Origin: a bacterium
Lineage (GTDB): Bacteria; Electryoneota; Electryoneia; Electryoneales; Electryoneaceae
Length of the DNA stretch: 64,000 nt
Direction of reading: 5' to 3'
NCBI GenBank assembly: GCA_020444265.1
Contig: JAHLLH010000001.1
Location: forward strand, 310,001-374,000
Shown: positions 42,822-51,333 of the stretch, piece by piece
How positions within the stretch are numbered: the first letter of the stretch is position 1
How the letters are laid out: each line of letters starts with the position of its first letter
Notes under the pieces: model-generated
What the model was told of the DNA's origin: nothing
The model's database searches: none
Seen by the model: only the letters and a program-made list of their open reading frames with translations
Program-made: the position numbers and the translations under genes

Positions 42822-44216
42822 TTGCTGAAGAACCAGAGAACGATTGAAAAGGAAGTGTCGTTGGAAGGCGTCGGTTTACATACCGGCGTAAAAACCCACA
42901 TGACCTTCAAGCCCGCCCCCCCTGGCAGCGGGTACTTCTTTGAACGGGTTGATCTGGATGGCAGCCCGCAAATCAAAGCGGACATCGACCACGTCATCGA
43001 CATCTCCCGAGGCACCACAATTGCCCAGGGCGATGTACGTGTACACACCGTCGAACATGTCTTGTCAGCCTTGGCTGGCCTCGGTATCGACAATTGTATT
43101 GTCGCATTGGATAACATCGAACCACCGGTGATTGATGGTAGTTCAAAGCCGTTTGTCGATGCCTTGCTGGAAGCGGGTATTGTTGAGCAGGAGGCTCCTA
43201 AAGAGTACCTCGAAATCAACAAGACGATGATCTTCCACGACGAAGAGAATGGCATTGACCTGGTCATCATTCCTTCGGACGAATTCCGCATCACCTACAT
43301 GGTCGATTACCGGAATCCTGCGCTTGGCACCCAGTATACATCGATGTACAGCTTGGAAGAAGAGTATGTGACTGAGTTTGCCGCCTCACGTACCTTCGCC
43401 TTCCTGAGCGAAGTGGAGCAGCTCAAGGAAGCCGGCCTGATCAAAGGAGCGTCGCTCGAATCAGGTCTACTCATCGTTGACCGCGAAATTGATCCTAAAG
43501 AGCTGGATCGCATGAAAAAGCTCTTCAATGTCGAAGGTTCGATGAAGCTCGGGACGTCCGGCATACTGGATGATCGCCCTCTGCGATTCTACAACGAGCC
43601 GGTCCGTCACAAGGTGGTAGACCTGATTGGAGATTTTGCCTTACTCGGACTTCCAATCAAAGGGCACGTGCTTGCGGCACGTGCGGGGCATGCCTCTCAT
43701 GTCGAGATGGTTCGCAAGATGCGGAAGATCTACCAGCAGCGGCAGCTCACCAAGAAGTATCAGCGGACCAGTAACAGTAGCTATGTTTTTGATATCAATG
43801 CGATTGAAAAGCTGCTCCCGCACCGTTACCCCTTCCTGTTGGTAGACCGCATCCTCGAGCTGGTTCCCGGGGAGCGGGTAACGGGCATAAAAAATGTGAC
43901 GATCAACGAGCCTTTCTTCCAGGGGCATTTTCCGGGACATCCGATTATGCCCGGCGTTCTGGTGATCGAAGCTATGGGGCAGGTGGGAGGGGTACTCCTG
44001 CTGAATGAATCGAGTGAACCGGAGAAGAGTGTAGTTTACTTCACCGGGTTGGACAACGTCAAGTTCCGCCGTCCTGTAGTGCCTGGTGATACGATTTACT
44101 TCCGGGTCGAGATGATTTATCTGCGACGCGGCATATGCCGGATGAAGGGGACAGCATACGTGGATGATGAGATGGCCGCACAGGCAGAAATGCAGGCCAT
44201 CGTAAAGGAAAAGTAA
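42822..44216 (+). CDS. Bifunctional LpxC / FabZ fusion
   Basis: One 464-aa chain carrying two enzymes. The N-terminal about 305 residues are LpxC, the Zn-dependent UDP-3-O-acyl-GlcNAc deacetylase that commits to lipid A: zinc His in VHTVEHVLSAL (H79) and HKVVDLIGD (about 262-270), plus GHASHVEM. The C-terminal about 145 residues are FabZ, the 3-hydroxyacyl-ACP dehydratase: LLPHRYPFLLVDR and catalytic GHFPGHPIMPGV with Glu in VIEAMGQ. The fusion ties fatty acid supply to lipid A synthesis and is typical of Bacteroidota and relatives. Start is TTG, with GGAG 7 nt upstream; LpxC conserved sequence begins immediately. Confidence 0.93.
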   Translation: MLKNQRTIEKEVSLEGVGLHTGVKTHMTFKPAPPGSGYFFERVDLDGSPQIKADIDHVIDISRGTTIAQGDVRVHTVEHVLSALAGLGIDNCIVALDNIEPPVIDGSSKPFVDALLEAGIVEQEAPKEYLEINKTMIFHDEENGIDLVIIPSDEFRITYMVDYRNPALGTQYTSMYSLEEEYVTEFAASRTFAFLSEVEQLKEAGLIKGASLESGLLIVDREIDPKELDRMKKLFNVEGSMKLGTSGILDDRPLRFYNEPVRHKVVDLIGDFALLGLPIKGHVLAARAGHASHVEMVRKMRKIYQQRQLTKKYQRTSNSSYVFDINAIEKLLPHRYPFLLVDRILELVPGERVTGIKNVTINEPFFQGHFPGHPIMPGVLVIEAMGQVGGVLLLNESSEPEKSVVYFTGLDNVKFRRPVVPGDTIYFRVEMIYLRRGICRMKGTAYVDDEMAAQAEMQAIVKEK

Positions 44217-44218
44217 AG

Positions 44219-45022
44219 ATGAGTGGTATTGATAAGCTGGCAGCCGTACATCCGGATGCCAGGCTCGGTGAAAATGTAATTGTTCACCCCTTTGCCGTGA
44301 TTGAGGCTGGTGCGGTGATTGGGGATGGTTCGGTCATTGGTCCACATGCCTACATAACCTCCCATGCCAGGCTGGGCAAAGAGGTGAAGATTTCGAAAGG
44401 GGCTGTGGTTGGGACCGATCCGCAGGATTTGAAGTTTGAAGGCGAGGAAAGCACCCTCGAGGTTGGTGACCGTACCGTAATCCGTGAGTTCGCCACCCTC
44501 AACCGTGGTACATCTCACTCTGGTAAAACGGTTGTCGGCAGCGATTGTTTCCTGATGGCCTATTCACACGTGGCACACGATTGCCGTGTCGGAGATCATG
44601 TCATCATTGCGAACTCCGTCAACATGGCGGGCCATGTCGAGATTGATGATTGGGTGATTATTGGCGGTATGGTGCCGATCCACCAGTTTGTCCGCATCGG
44701 TAAGCACACCTTTGTAGGTGGCGGCTGGAGAGTACCCCAGGATATTCCGCCCTACATATGGGCGGCTGGCGAACCAATGGACTACAAGGGGCTGAACTCG
44801 GTTGGCCTGCGTCGGCGAGGCTTCTCGGCTGAACAGCTTCGTGAGATCAAGAATGCCTACAAAGTGATCTACCGCAGCGGGTTGAACTTTAGTCAGGCGG
44901 TGGAACAGCTTCAGCAGATTGAGAATCCAACGGACGAGGTCCAGGAGATCATCCGTTTTGTCGCAAGCCGGGAGGCGCGTGGCATGATCGGGCGCTCCCG
45001 GGGACATGAATCCAACGAATGA
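44219..45022 (+). CDS. lpxA: UDP-N-acetylglucosamine acyltransferase
   Basis: First step of lipid A synthesis: transfers a hydroxyacyl group from ACP to the 3-OH of UDP-GlcNAc. The 267-aa protein is a left-handed beta-helix with hexapeptide repeats from the N-terminus (VHPDARLGENVIVHPFAVIE), catalytic His in MAYSHVAHDCRVGD, and the helical C-terminal domain with LNSVGLRRRGFS. Follows the fusion gene by 2 nt, so lpxD, lpxC/fabZ and lpxA are one operon. Confidence 0.95.
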   Translation: MSGIDKLAAVHPDARLGENVIVHPFAVIEAGAVIGDGSVIGPHAYITSHARLGKEVKISKGAVVGTDPQDLKFEGEESTLEVGDRTVIREFATLNRGTSHSGKTVVGSDCFLMAYSHVAHDCRVGDHVIIANSVNMAGHVEIDDWVIIGGMVPIHQFVRIGKHTFVGGGWRVPQDIPPYIWAAGEPMDYKGLNSVGLRRRGFSAEQLREIKNAYKVIYRSGLNFSQAVEQLQQIENPTDEVQEIIRFVASREARGMIGRSRGHESNE

Positions 45023-45120
45023 TGCAATTGGCGGTTGGTTGACCCGTTGCATGCAGCACTATCTTTGCCCAAGACAAAGCTGCCACCAGTGATGTGGGGC
45101 CAAACCCTCAGGAGGAAGTC

Positions 45121-45807
45121 ATGCGTGTTGGAAAGCATGTTGCAGTTGTGCTGGGCCTGTTGATTGTTGCGATGCCGTCGTTTGCAGGAATCGGCATTCA
45201 TGTGAACATGGATCAGACCACGATTCCAGAAGCAACCAATGCCTTTACATTTGAGGGCGATCCAGGCGGTTATGCGCCGACAACCCTGACCCGAACCGAA
45301 TCGGGCGCTCCGATAGGCATCGGCGTTGATCTGACTCTAAACATTCTGCCCATTTTTGATTTTCAGGTGAGTGTGGAAGCTGCGTTCGCAACGTATGATG
45401 CTGTTTTCACTCCCGCTCCACAGTCCGGCCAGCCGGTTGTTTCGGAAGAAGGTCTTCCCTATGCACGCATCGGTGCCGATCTGTCGGTCCTGTATAATGT
45501 CTTTAAAATGCCTGTAGGCCGTGTCTTTATTGGAGCTGGCCCGAGCCTGGGTGTGTTTGCCCCGGTATTCAGTGAAGAGCTGGTTCTCGACAACGTTCAA
45601 TCTGCAGACGAAGAAGTTGATCCTGTGGACCTGGTCTCCACAGAGTTCAAATTCGGGTTCCATATTATTGCAGGTGTGGGCATAAAGCCGCCTGTTTTCC
45701 CATTAGGCGCACGCATTTATATCAAGCACTACATCATGTCGGGAGTGGATGAACCCGCACCGTCAAGCTGGACAACTCTTGGCCTGGGAGTTTACCTCGG
45801 CGGGTAA
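45121..45807 (+). CDS. Small outer-membrane beta-barrel protein
   Basis: A 228-aa exported protein: signal peptide (MRVGKHVAVVLGLLIVAMPSFA) followed by alternating hydrophobic strands (IGIGVDLTLNILPIFDFQVS, FKFGFHIIAGVGIK, TTLGLGVYLGG) that predict a barrel of 8-10 strands. No family is recognised with certainty; it resembles OmpA-barrel/OmpW-like fold proteins. AGGAGG 5 nt before the ATG at 45121 decides the start over an upstream ATG at 45094. A TATCTT -10-like box at about 45060 may give it a private promoter. Two hairpins follow the gene. Confidence 0.65.
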   Translation: MRVGKHVAVVLGLLIVAMPSFAGIGIHVNMDQTTIPEATNAFTFEGDPGGYAPTTLTRTESGAPIGIGVDLTLNILPIFDFQVSVEAAFATYDAVFTPAPQSGQPVVSEEGLPYARIGADLSVLYNVFKMPVGRVFIGAGPSLGVFAPVFSEELVLDNVQSADEEVDPVDLVSTEFKFGFHIIAGVGIKPPVFPLGARIYIKHYIMSGVDEPAPSSWTTLGLGVYLGG

Positions 45808-45840
45808 GGCTCTGTACGATCCCAGATAATGGGAACTTGA

Positions 45841-45864
45841 CACGCTTCCGAGCGTGATCCTTTT
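45841..45864 (+). terminator. Weak intrinsic terminator after the barrel gene
   Basis: Stem CACGCT / AGCGTG with a TCCG loop followed by ATCCTTTT, 34 nt past the stop. Confidence 0.45.
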
Positions 45865-45907
45865 GTCGGCTTTCCGGGAGCCGACCTGGTTACCAGGTCG
45901 GCTCTTT
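45865..45907 (+). terminator. Terminator with a competing upstream arm, before rseP
   Basis: A 12-bp stem pairs 45878-45889 with 45893-45904 (loop TTA) and is followed by TTT. Its 5' arm holds AGCCGAC (45879-45885), which can also pair with GTCGGCT at 45865-45871; a second GTCGGCT sits at 45897-45903. The two foldings exclude each other, as in attenuators. It ends about 105 nt before rseP. Confidence 0.6.
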
Positions 45908-46011
45908 GACTCCCGTGACAGGTGGGTCAAAGCCCCTTGAGGCGGGTGAGGTGTGTATACTCTCTGAGGTTGTCTTAACTCGCTACCATTGAACCAGATT
46001 TTGGGATAGAA

Positions 46012-47082
46012 ATGCTGCTGACGCTGGTTTCATTTATTGTTGTTCTCGGTGTGGTTGTCTTTGTGCATGAATTCGGTCACTTCGCCGCTGCAAAGCTGTC
46101 TGGAGCGCGTGTGGAGGCCTTTTCCATTGGTTTCGGCAAGCTATTCGGAATCAAGCGCGGAGAAACAGAATATCGTCTCGGCTACATCCCGCTCGGCGGG
46201 TATGTCAAGATTTCCGGGATGGTGGATGAGTTCATGGATGAAGAGGGCGGAATCAAGGGGGAACCCTGGGAATTCCAATCCAAGAGCACGCTGGCCAAGG
46301 TTTTCATGATCAGTGCTGGTGTGATCATGAACTTCATCCTGGGCTTTGTCATCTATACAGGTATTACCCTCTTCGAAGGAAAGCCGACTACCGATCCCTC
46401 CGCCTTGATTGGCAGTGTCGCTGAGGATTACCCTGCGATGGAAGCAGGTGTGCAGCCCGGGGATCGCATTCTGGCAGTCGATGGTGTGGAAGCTTCAACC
46501 TGGCTCGCGTTTCGCGACCTGATCCGTGAACGAGCCAACCAGGAAACCCAATTACGTTGGGTCAGTGGTGTTGACACCATGTCCGCGACAGTGATTCCAC
46601 GCGAGGAGCAGATTGTTGAGGACGAACAGCTTCTCAGTGTCGGGATGATTGGTGTCGGTCCAAGGGTGATCTACCAGCCTGCAGGAATTGGGACCGCAAT
46701 CGTTACGGGTGCACAATCGACCTGGAACATTCTCGACCTCAGCTTGCAGAGTGTCGGGATGCTGGTCAAGGGTGAGGCGTCCGTCAGCGACTTGACCGGT
46801 CCGGCCGGCATTGTCTACCTCTCAGGTGAAACGGCACGTGCTGGTTGGATCAGCTTTGTCAGCTTTATTGCGTTCATCAGCATCAGCATTGGTTTCCTGA
46901 ACATCTTACCATTCCCGGTGTTGGATGGTGGTCATCTCGTCTATATCCTGATTGAGGCTATTATTCGAAGGCCTGTATCTACCAAGGTGAAGCTTGTGCT
47001 TCAGCAGGTGGGAATGGCGTTGTTGTTACTCCTAGTTCTGGTTGTGACTTATCATGATATTCTTCGCTTCTTTGTTGGGTAA
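46012..47082 (+). CDS. rseP: Site-2 intramembrane zinc protease (RseP-like)
   Basis: An M50 intramembrane protease that cleaves TM segments such as those of anti-sigma factors. In 356 aa the zinc motif HEFGH is at residues 19-23 in the first TM, the second catalytic motif is LDGGH at about 304-308 (FPVLDGGHL), and one PDZ domain lies between (VAEDYPAMEAGVQPGDRILA). Only one PDZ is present whereas E. coli RseP has two. The substrate could be the single-TM protein encoded at 19238, which would link it to the ECF sigma factor; this is inference. Start codon is preceded by GGGATAG. Confidence 0.9.
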   Translation: MLLTLVSFIVVLGVVVFVHEFGHFAAAKLSGARVEAFSIGFGKLFGIKRGETEYRLGYIPLGGYVKISGMVDEFMDEEGGIKGEPWEFQSKSTLAKVFMISAGVIMNFILGFVIYTGITLFEGKPTTDPSALIGSVAEDYPAMEAGVQPGDRILAVDGVEASTWLAFRDLIRERANQETQLRWVSGVDTMSATVIPREEQIVEDEQLLSVGMIGVGPRVIYQPAGIGTAIVTGAQSTWNILDLSLQSVGMLVKGEASVSDLTGPAGIVYLSGETARAGWISFVSFIAFISISIGFLNILPFPVLDGGHLVYILIEAIIRRPVSTKVKLVLQQVGMALLLLLVLVVTYHDILRFFVG

Positions 47083-48472
47083 AACAGTGCGTTGGATTGC
47101 TCCCCTCTTCTTGTTGGTGTTCCTGGTCGGTTGCTCCGCCAATCGTGAATTGGCGAAGGAAGATTCCGACTCAGCATCCCGTGCCGAAGCTCTCTCGATG
47201 CCATCACCAGAGGTGGTGGATCATGTGATCGCAGGTTCGGTCTACGAGATGGAGGGAGACTATCTGCGGGCACTCAACGAGTACCATCAGGCACTGTTGC
47301 GTGATTCGACACAGGCGGAACTATATCATGCGATCGCTGAGATGTACGAGCTCCGTGGGGAATATGACAGCGCACGTCTTACCCTCTTCCGTGGGGTGAA
47401 GAACTTCCCTTCCGATACGGATCTACTTGAGCATTATGGCGAGCTGGTCTATCAGCTGAAACGGTATGAAGAGGCTCTAACGATCTGGCAGAAGCTTGCT
47501 CGTTTGAGACCCGATAATCTTGAGGTGTGGGCTAACATTGCTGCAGTCTATGAGCGGCTTGGACGCCCTCTCGATGCTGTTGAGAGCTATGAAACCCTCC
47601 GTGCGCTGGATCCATCCAAGGCGGAAATGCTCCTCGGGCGAGAGGCTTCCCTGCTTTCGGGTGCTGGACAGCATGAGCGTGCGATTGATACCTACCAACG
47701 TTTACAGCAGCTTCGTCCGGATGCTCACATGCTTCCCTTCATGATCGGCGGTCTCTACCTCGAGCTGGGGGACACCCTTGCCGCCGACAGTGCCTTCACG
47801 GAAGCATCGAAGATGCAGCCCATCGAACCGCGATATTGGGAATTGCGTATTCGTCTCGCTGCGATTCGTGGCGACAGTGTTGAGGCAATGAGTCTTTGCG
47901 ATTCAGCTCTGATTCATCTTGCGGATGATGTTCAACTCCTGTCGTTGGTTGGGTCGGTCTTTCTTCGCTACGATCGTTTTGACCGTGCGGAAAATGTGCT
48001 TGAGCACGCGGTTCAAGTTGAGCCCCAGAATGTCGATCACTTGGTCAACCTCGGGTTTGTCTACCATGATCGTAAGTTGTGGGACAAGGCTGAAGAAGTT
48101 TACCGGCGGGCCTACGAGATTGCACCTGAAGACCCGCAGGTGCTCAACAATTTTGCCTACATGCTGGTGGAAGCGGGACGGCATTACGAGGAAGCTCTGG
48201 ATTTCGTCACCACTGCCTTGGAGGCAGAGCCGGACAATGCTTCTTATCTGGATACAAAAGGCTGGATTCTGCATAAGATGAACCGATCCGATGAGGGATT
48301 ACTCTTCCTTCAGCGGGCGCTACAGCTTGATCCGGACAATCCGGAAATATTAGACCATCTCGGCGACGTTACCTTTACGCTGGGGCGGGTACAGCAAGCA
48401 CGGAACTATTGGAACACAGCGCTTGAAAAGGGAGGGGATGCGGATGAGATTGGCCCGAAGCTGGACCGGTAA
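47054..48472 (+). CDS. TPR-repeat lipoprotein
   Basis: A 472-aa lipoprotein with at least ten TPR-like repeats (for example ALNEYHQALLRDSTQAELYH, EALTIWQKLARLRPDNLEVW, EEGLLFLQRALQLDPDNPEI written in fragments of the chain). The lipobox reads LVGCSAN. The ATG at 47054 overlaps rseP by 29 nt; a GTG at 47087, just past the rseP stop, gives a tighter signal peptide (MRWIAPLFLLVFLVGC) and may be the true start. Neither has a strong ribosome site. Followed by the LolB-like lipoprotein with overlapping frames, so they are probably co-translated partners in outer-membrane assembly. Confidence 0.8.
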   Translation: MIFFASLLGKTVRWIAPLFLLVFLVGCSANRELAKEDSDSASRAEALSMPSPEVVDHVIAGSVYEMEGDYLRALNEYHQALLRDSTQAELYHAIAEMYELRGEYDSARLTLFRGVKNFPSDTDLLEHYGELVYQLKRYEEALTIWQKLARLRPDNLEVWANIAAVYERLGRPLDAVESYETLRALDPSKAEMLLGREASLLSGAGQHERAIDTYQRLQQLRPDAHMLPFMIGGLYLELGDTLAADSAFTEASKMQPIEPRYWELRIRLAAIRGDSVEAMSLCDSALIHLADDVQLLSLVGSVFLRYDRFDRAENVLEHAVQVEPQNVDHLVNLGFVYHDRKLWDKAEEVYRRAYEIAPEDPQVLNNFAYMLVEAGRHYEEALDFVTTALEAEPDNASYLDTKGWILHKMNRSDEGLLFLQRALQLDPDNPEILDHLGDVTFTLGRVQQARNYWNTALEKGGDADEIGPKLDR

Positions 48473-49256
48473 GCCGAAGCATCACGTACGACTGGTTGCC
48501 GCCGCCTCTGCTGCGGCGTTTTCTCTGTTCCTACTGGCCGGATGTGGTGGACGGGCTCCGAAAATCGAGAAACATCCTTCCTCCCCTGAAGGTGCTCGCG
48601 CCCTGCTTGGACAACTCTCTGACGCCACATCGTCCATCGATGCAGATTTCAGCTTCGGATTCCAAGCCCTTTTCTACAAGGGTACCTTTTTCGGGCAGAG
48701 TCAGCTCAAGATGCCCGATCAGTTCGCAGCAACCCTGCGTGCACCTCTCGGCATCAAGGCGGGTGAGGTTGTGCTCAGCGAAGGTTTTTACGAACTGAGT
48801 CTAGGCGATGGTACGATGATGAGCGGTGGAGTCGATTCGCTTGATATCGAGGCATTGACTGGACTCCCGCTACCCACTGATGATCTTCTTGTGCTCTTTG
48901 ATCCCATGCCCAGGCCCCCTTCAGTGGAATACGCCACACTTGATTTCAGCATCGTGGGGGATGACTCCCTTTGGTTGTGGACGCTTGACGAGCAGGGGAT
49001 GGAGCACCAAATTGAAATCGCACCAGGAAAGGGGCAGGTTCTGCGTGAAACCTGGTCCAGGCCGGATGGTTCCATGATCCTGAAAAAGGAGTATCGGGAC
49101 CATGATGCAATCAAAGGAATTCCTGTTGCGCGAAAGGTAAAGCTGGCAGCGAGGGGACGTATCCCGGTTGTTGTCGAACTTACATTTAATTCTATCGAAC
49201 TCGATCCCCGATGGGATGAATCGCCGTTCAAGTTCAAGTGGACAACTCGACCATGA
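48444..49256 (+). CDS. LolB/DUF4292-like outer-membrane lipoprotein
   Basis: A 270-aa lipoprotein: basic N-terminus, hydrophobic stretch and LLAGCGG lipobox, then a beta-rich domain (FSFGFQALFYKGTFFGQSQL, KAGEVVLSEGFYELSLG, VARKVKLAARGRIPVVVELT in pieces) that resembles the LolA/LolB-fold DUF4292 proteins. It may bind lipoprotein acyl chains and insert them in the outer membrane; this is inference from fold-like pattern. A GGAGG stretch 8 nt upstream favours the ATG at 48444; ATG 48438 and TTG 48423 are alternatives. It overlaps the TPR gene by 29 nt and the next gene by 4 nt (ATGA). Confidence 0.6.
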   Translation: MRLARSWTGKPKHHVRLVAAASAAAFSLFLLAGCGGRAPKIEKHPSSPEGARALLGQLSDATSSIDADFSFGFQALFYKGTFFGQSQLKMPDQFAATLRAPLGIKAGEVVLSEGFYELSLGDGTMMSGGVDSLDIEALTGLPLPTDDLLVLFDPMPRPPSVEYATLDFSIVGDDSLWLWTLDEQGMEHQIEIAPGKGQVLRETWSRPDGSMILKKEYRDHDAIKGIPVARKVKLAARGRIPVVVELTFNSIELDPRWDESPFKFKWTTRP

Positions 49257-50212
49257 GCGAAAATCCGACATTGTCGATCCTGATTCCCCTCTTCAACGAG
49301 GCGGAGTCTCTGCCACACCTGAAGAAAGAAATTGATTCAGTGTTGGCCAGGATTCCCCAGGATGCTGAAGTTGTTTTTATAGATGACGGCAGCCGTGACG
49401 GGTCGGGGGATGTCATCCGTCAGTTTTCGCGTGAGGATCAACGCGTTCGGAGCTTTCATTTCCGCAGAAATCGTGGTAAGTCCGCTGCGTTGGACGTTGG
49501 ATTCAAGGTGGCGCGGGGAAACTATGTTGTCACCATGGATGCGGACCTGCAGGACGATCCCAACGAGATTCCCAATCTGATCGAAAAGCTGGAAGAAGGC
49601 TTCGATATGGTCAGTGGCTGGAAGAAAAAACGACATGATCCACCTTCTAAAACCATCCCATCTCGTTTCTTCAACTTCATCGCGCGATTGACGTCCGGGA
49701 TCAAGATTCACGACTTCAATTGCGGCTTAAAGATCTATCGACGTGAGGTCCTTGATACAATCGAATTGTATGGGGAGTTGCATCGGTTTATACCGGTCCT
49801 TGCACACAGCCAGGGATGGCGTGTCGGGGAACGTGAGGTGTTGCATCATGAACGTCGCTGGGGTAAGACTAAATATGGCATTTCACGGATGCTGTACGGT
49901 GCGCTGGACCTGTTGACGGTACTGTTTATTACCCGCTTTGCAGTGCGCCCCATGCATCTGTTCGGAGCATTTGGTCTCGTCTCCTTGCTTGTAGGGTTCG
50001 CGATCCTTGCCTGGTTGAGTGTGCAGTGGTTCATGGGGGTTGCGATTGGGAATCGGCCACTCTTCTTTCTCGGTATACTCGCGATGATTCTAGGTGTACA
50101 GTTTTTCTCGATCGGATTGCTTGGGGAACAGATTACGAATATGCGCATGCAGCGTCAGAAAGAAGTGGGGCCGGATGTGGTTGAGTCGACACAGGATGGA
50201 GGTGAGGCATGA
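49253..50212 (+). CDS. Polyprenyl-phosphate glycosyltransferase, GT2 (DPM1/ArnC-like)
   Basis: A 319-aa GT2 enzyme that moves a sugar onto a polyprenyl phosphate. The catalytic domain has LSILIPLFNEAESLPHLKKE, VVFIDDGSRDGS, and the DxD motif in TMDADLQDDPNEIP (about residue 95-108), with two C-terminal TM helices (about 228-250 and 260-285) typical of ArnC/GtrB-type enzymes. The ATG shares ATGA with the preceding lipoprotein stop. It starts a run of three glycosyltransferase genes coupled by 1- to 4-nt overlaps. Confidence 0.85.
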   Translation: MSENPTLSILIPLFNEAESLPHLKKEIDSVLARIPQDAEVVFIDDGSRDGSGDVIRQFSREDQRVRSFHFRRNRGKSAALDVGFKVARGNYVVTMDADLQDDPNEIPNLIEKLEEGFDMVSGWKKKRHDPPSKTIPSRFFNFIARLTSGIKIHDFNCGLKIYRREVLDTIELYGELHRFIPVLAHSQGWRVGEREVLHHERRWGKTKYGISRMLYGALDLLTVLFITRFAVRPMHLFGAFGLVSLLVGFAILAWLSVQWFMGVAIGNRPLFFLGILAMILGVQFFSIGLLGEQITNMRMQRQKEVGPDVVESTQDGGEA

Positions 50213-51333
50213 AAATTGTCTGTCTCGGTCCTGTGCCTCCCCAGCGTGGCGGGATTTCTCACTACAATGCATCCCTGATTCAGAAACTGCGAAGCAATGG
50301 ACATGAGGTTCTGCCGATCAGTTTCGAACGGATGTACCCACCTTTCCTATTCCCCGGGACATCCGAAGTCGACCCTGCTTCGAAACCACTCGATGGGGCC
50401 GAACGGATTCTGCTACCGTGGCATCCTGGGACTTGGGCAACGGCTCGTGCTAGGATCCGTGCATTCGATCCGGAGCGTGTTGTGGTGCACCACTGGCATC
50501 CTTTCTTCGTCTTGGGCCTGCGTTCGGTGATCCAGGGACTGCCTGCTTCCGCGGTTGATGTGATCGCTCATAACGTGTTGCCACATGAACACGGATTTGT
50601 GGGACGACTACTGAATCCACTGCTGTTCAAACGGGCAACAAGAGTTTATGTCGGGGCTCGTTCCGAAGAGAAGAAACTGCAGATACTTGCACCAGGTGTG
50701 GAAGCTGTTTTCATGCCTCACCCCGTCTATGATCGTTTCTCGGAGTCTCCCAGTTATCAGAAGCAGGCTGAAGCGAAAAAGGCCTTGGGCTATCGTCCCG
50801 ATGAAACCCTCTTTTTTCATCTCGGACTCGTACGACACTACAAAGGTGTCGATATCCTTCTCGACGCCCTCGCCCATGTCAAGCAACCAGGTATCCATCT
50901 GGAAGTGGCAGGGGAGTTCTATGAGGATGCCGGGGGGTACGCCAGCCAGCTTGCGAGGTTAGGCTTGCAGGACCGTGTCCGGCTTGTAAACCAGTACCTC
51001 AGCGATGATGAACTGGCGCTGCGATTGCAAGCAGCCGATGGAGTCATTCTGCCCTACCGCCATGCGACCCAAAGTGGAATCGCGATGGCCGCTCTGGCAG
51101 CAGGTGTTCCAGTGATTGCCTCAAGAGTTGGTTCTCTTGCCGATGTTGTGGCAGAAGGCGAATCCGGCTGCCTCGCTCAACCGGGGGATCCGCATGATCT
51201 TACCCGTGCAATCGTACGCTTCCTGCAGATCGGAGTTGACCGCTGGAGGATGAGCCGTTCGCAAATTGCTCAGAGTGTGCGTGAGCGCTACACGTGGGAT
51301 GCGCTGGCCACCAAGGTGGCGAGGGAGGCGTAG
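50209..51333 (+). CDS. Glycosyltransferase family 4 (GT-B fold)
   Basis: A 374-aa GT4 retaining glycosyltransferase. The N-terminal half has the acceptor loop PPQRGGISHYNASLI and the C-terminal half the donor-binding parts FFHLGLVRHYKGVDILLDAL and the PYRHATQSGIAMAALAAGVP segment, where EX7E-type enzymes hold the donor; here the first Glu position appears as Gln/Ser. Start and stop overlap neighbours (ATGA; TAGTG). Substrate unknown; together with the flanking GT2 genes it likely assembles a lipid-linked oligosaccharide. Confidence 0.82.
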   Translation: MKIVCLGPVPPQRGGISHYNASLIQKLRSNGHEVLPISFERMYPPFLFPGTSEVDPASKPLDGAERILLPWHPGTWATARARIRAFDPERVVVHHWHPFFVLGLRSVIQGLPASAVDVIAHNVLPHEHGFVGRLLNPLLFKRATRVYVGARSEEKKLQILAPGVEAVFMPHPVYDRFSESPSYQKQAEAKKALGYRPDETLFFHLGLVRHYKGVDILLDALAHVKQPGIHLEVAGEFYEDAGGYASQLARLGLQDRVRLVNQYLSDDELALRLQAADGVILPYRHATQSGIAMAALAAGVPVIASRVGSLADVVAEGESGCLAQPGDPHDLTRAIVRFLQIGVDRWRMSRSQIAQSVRERYTWDALATKVAREA

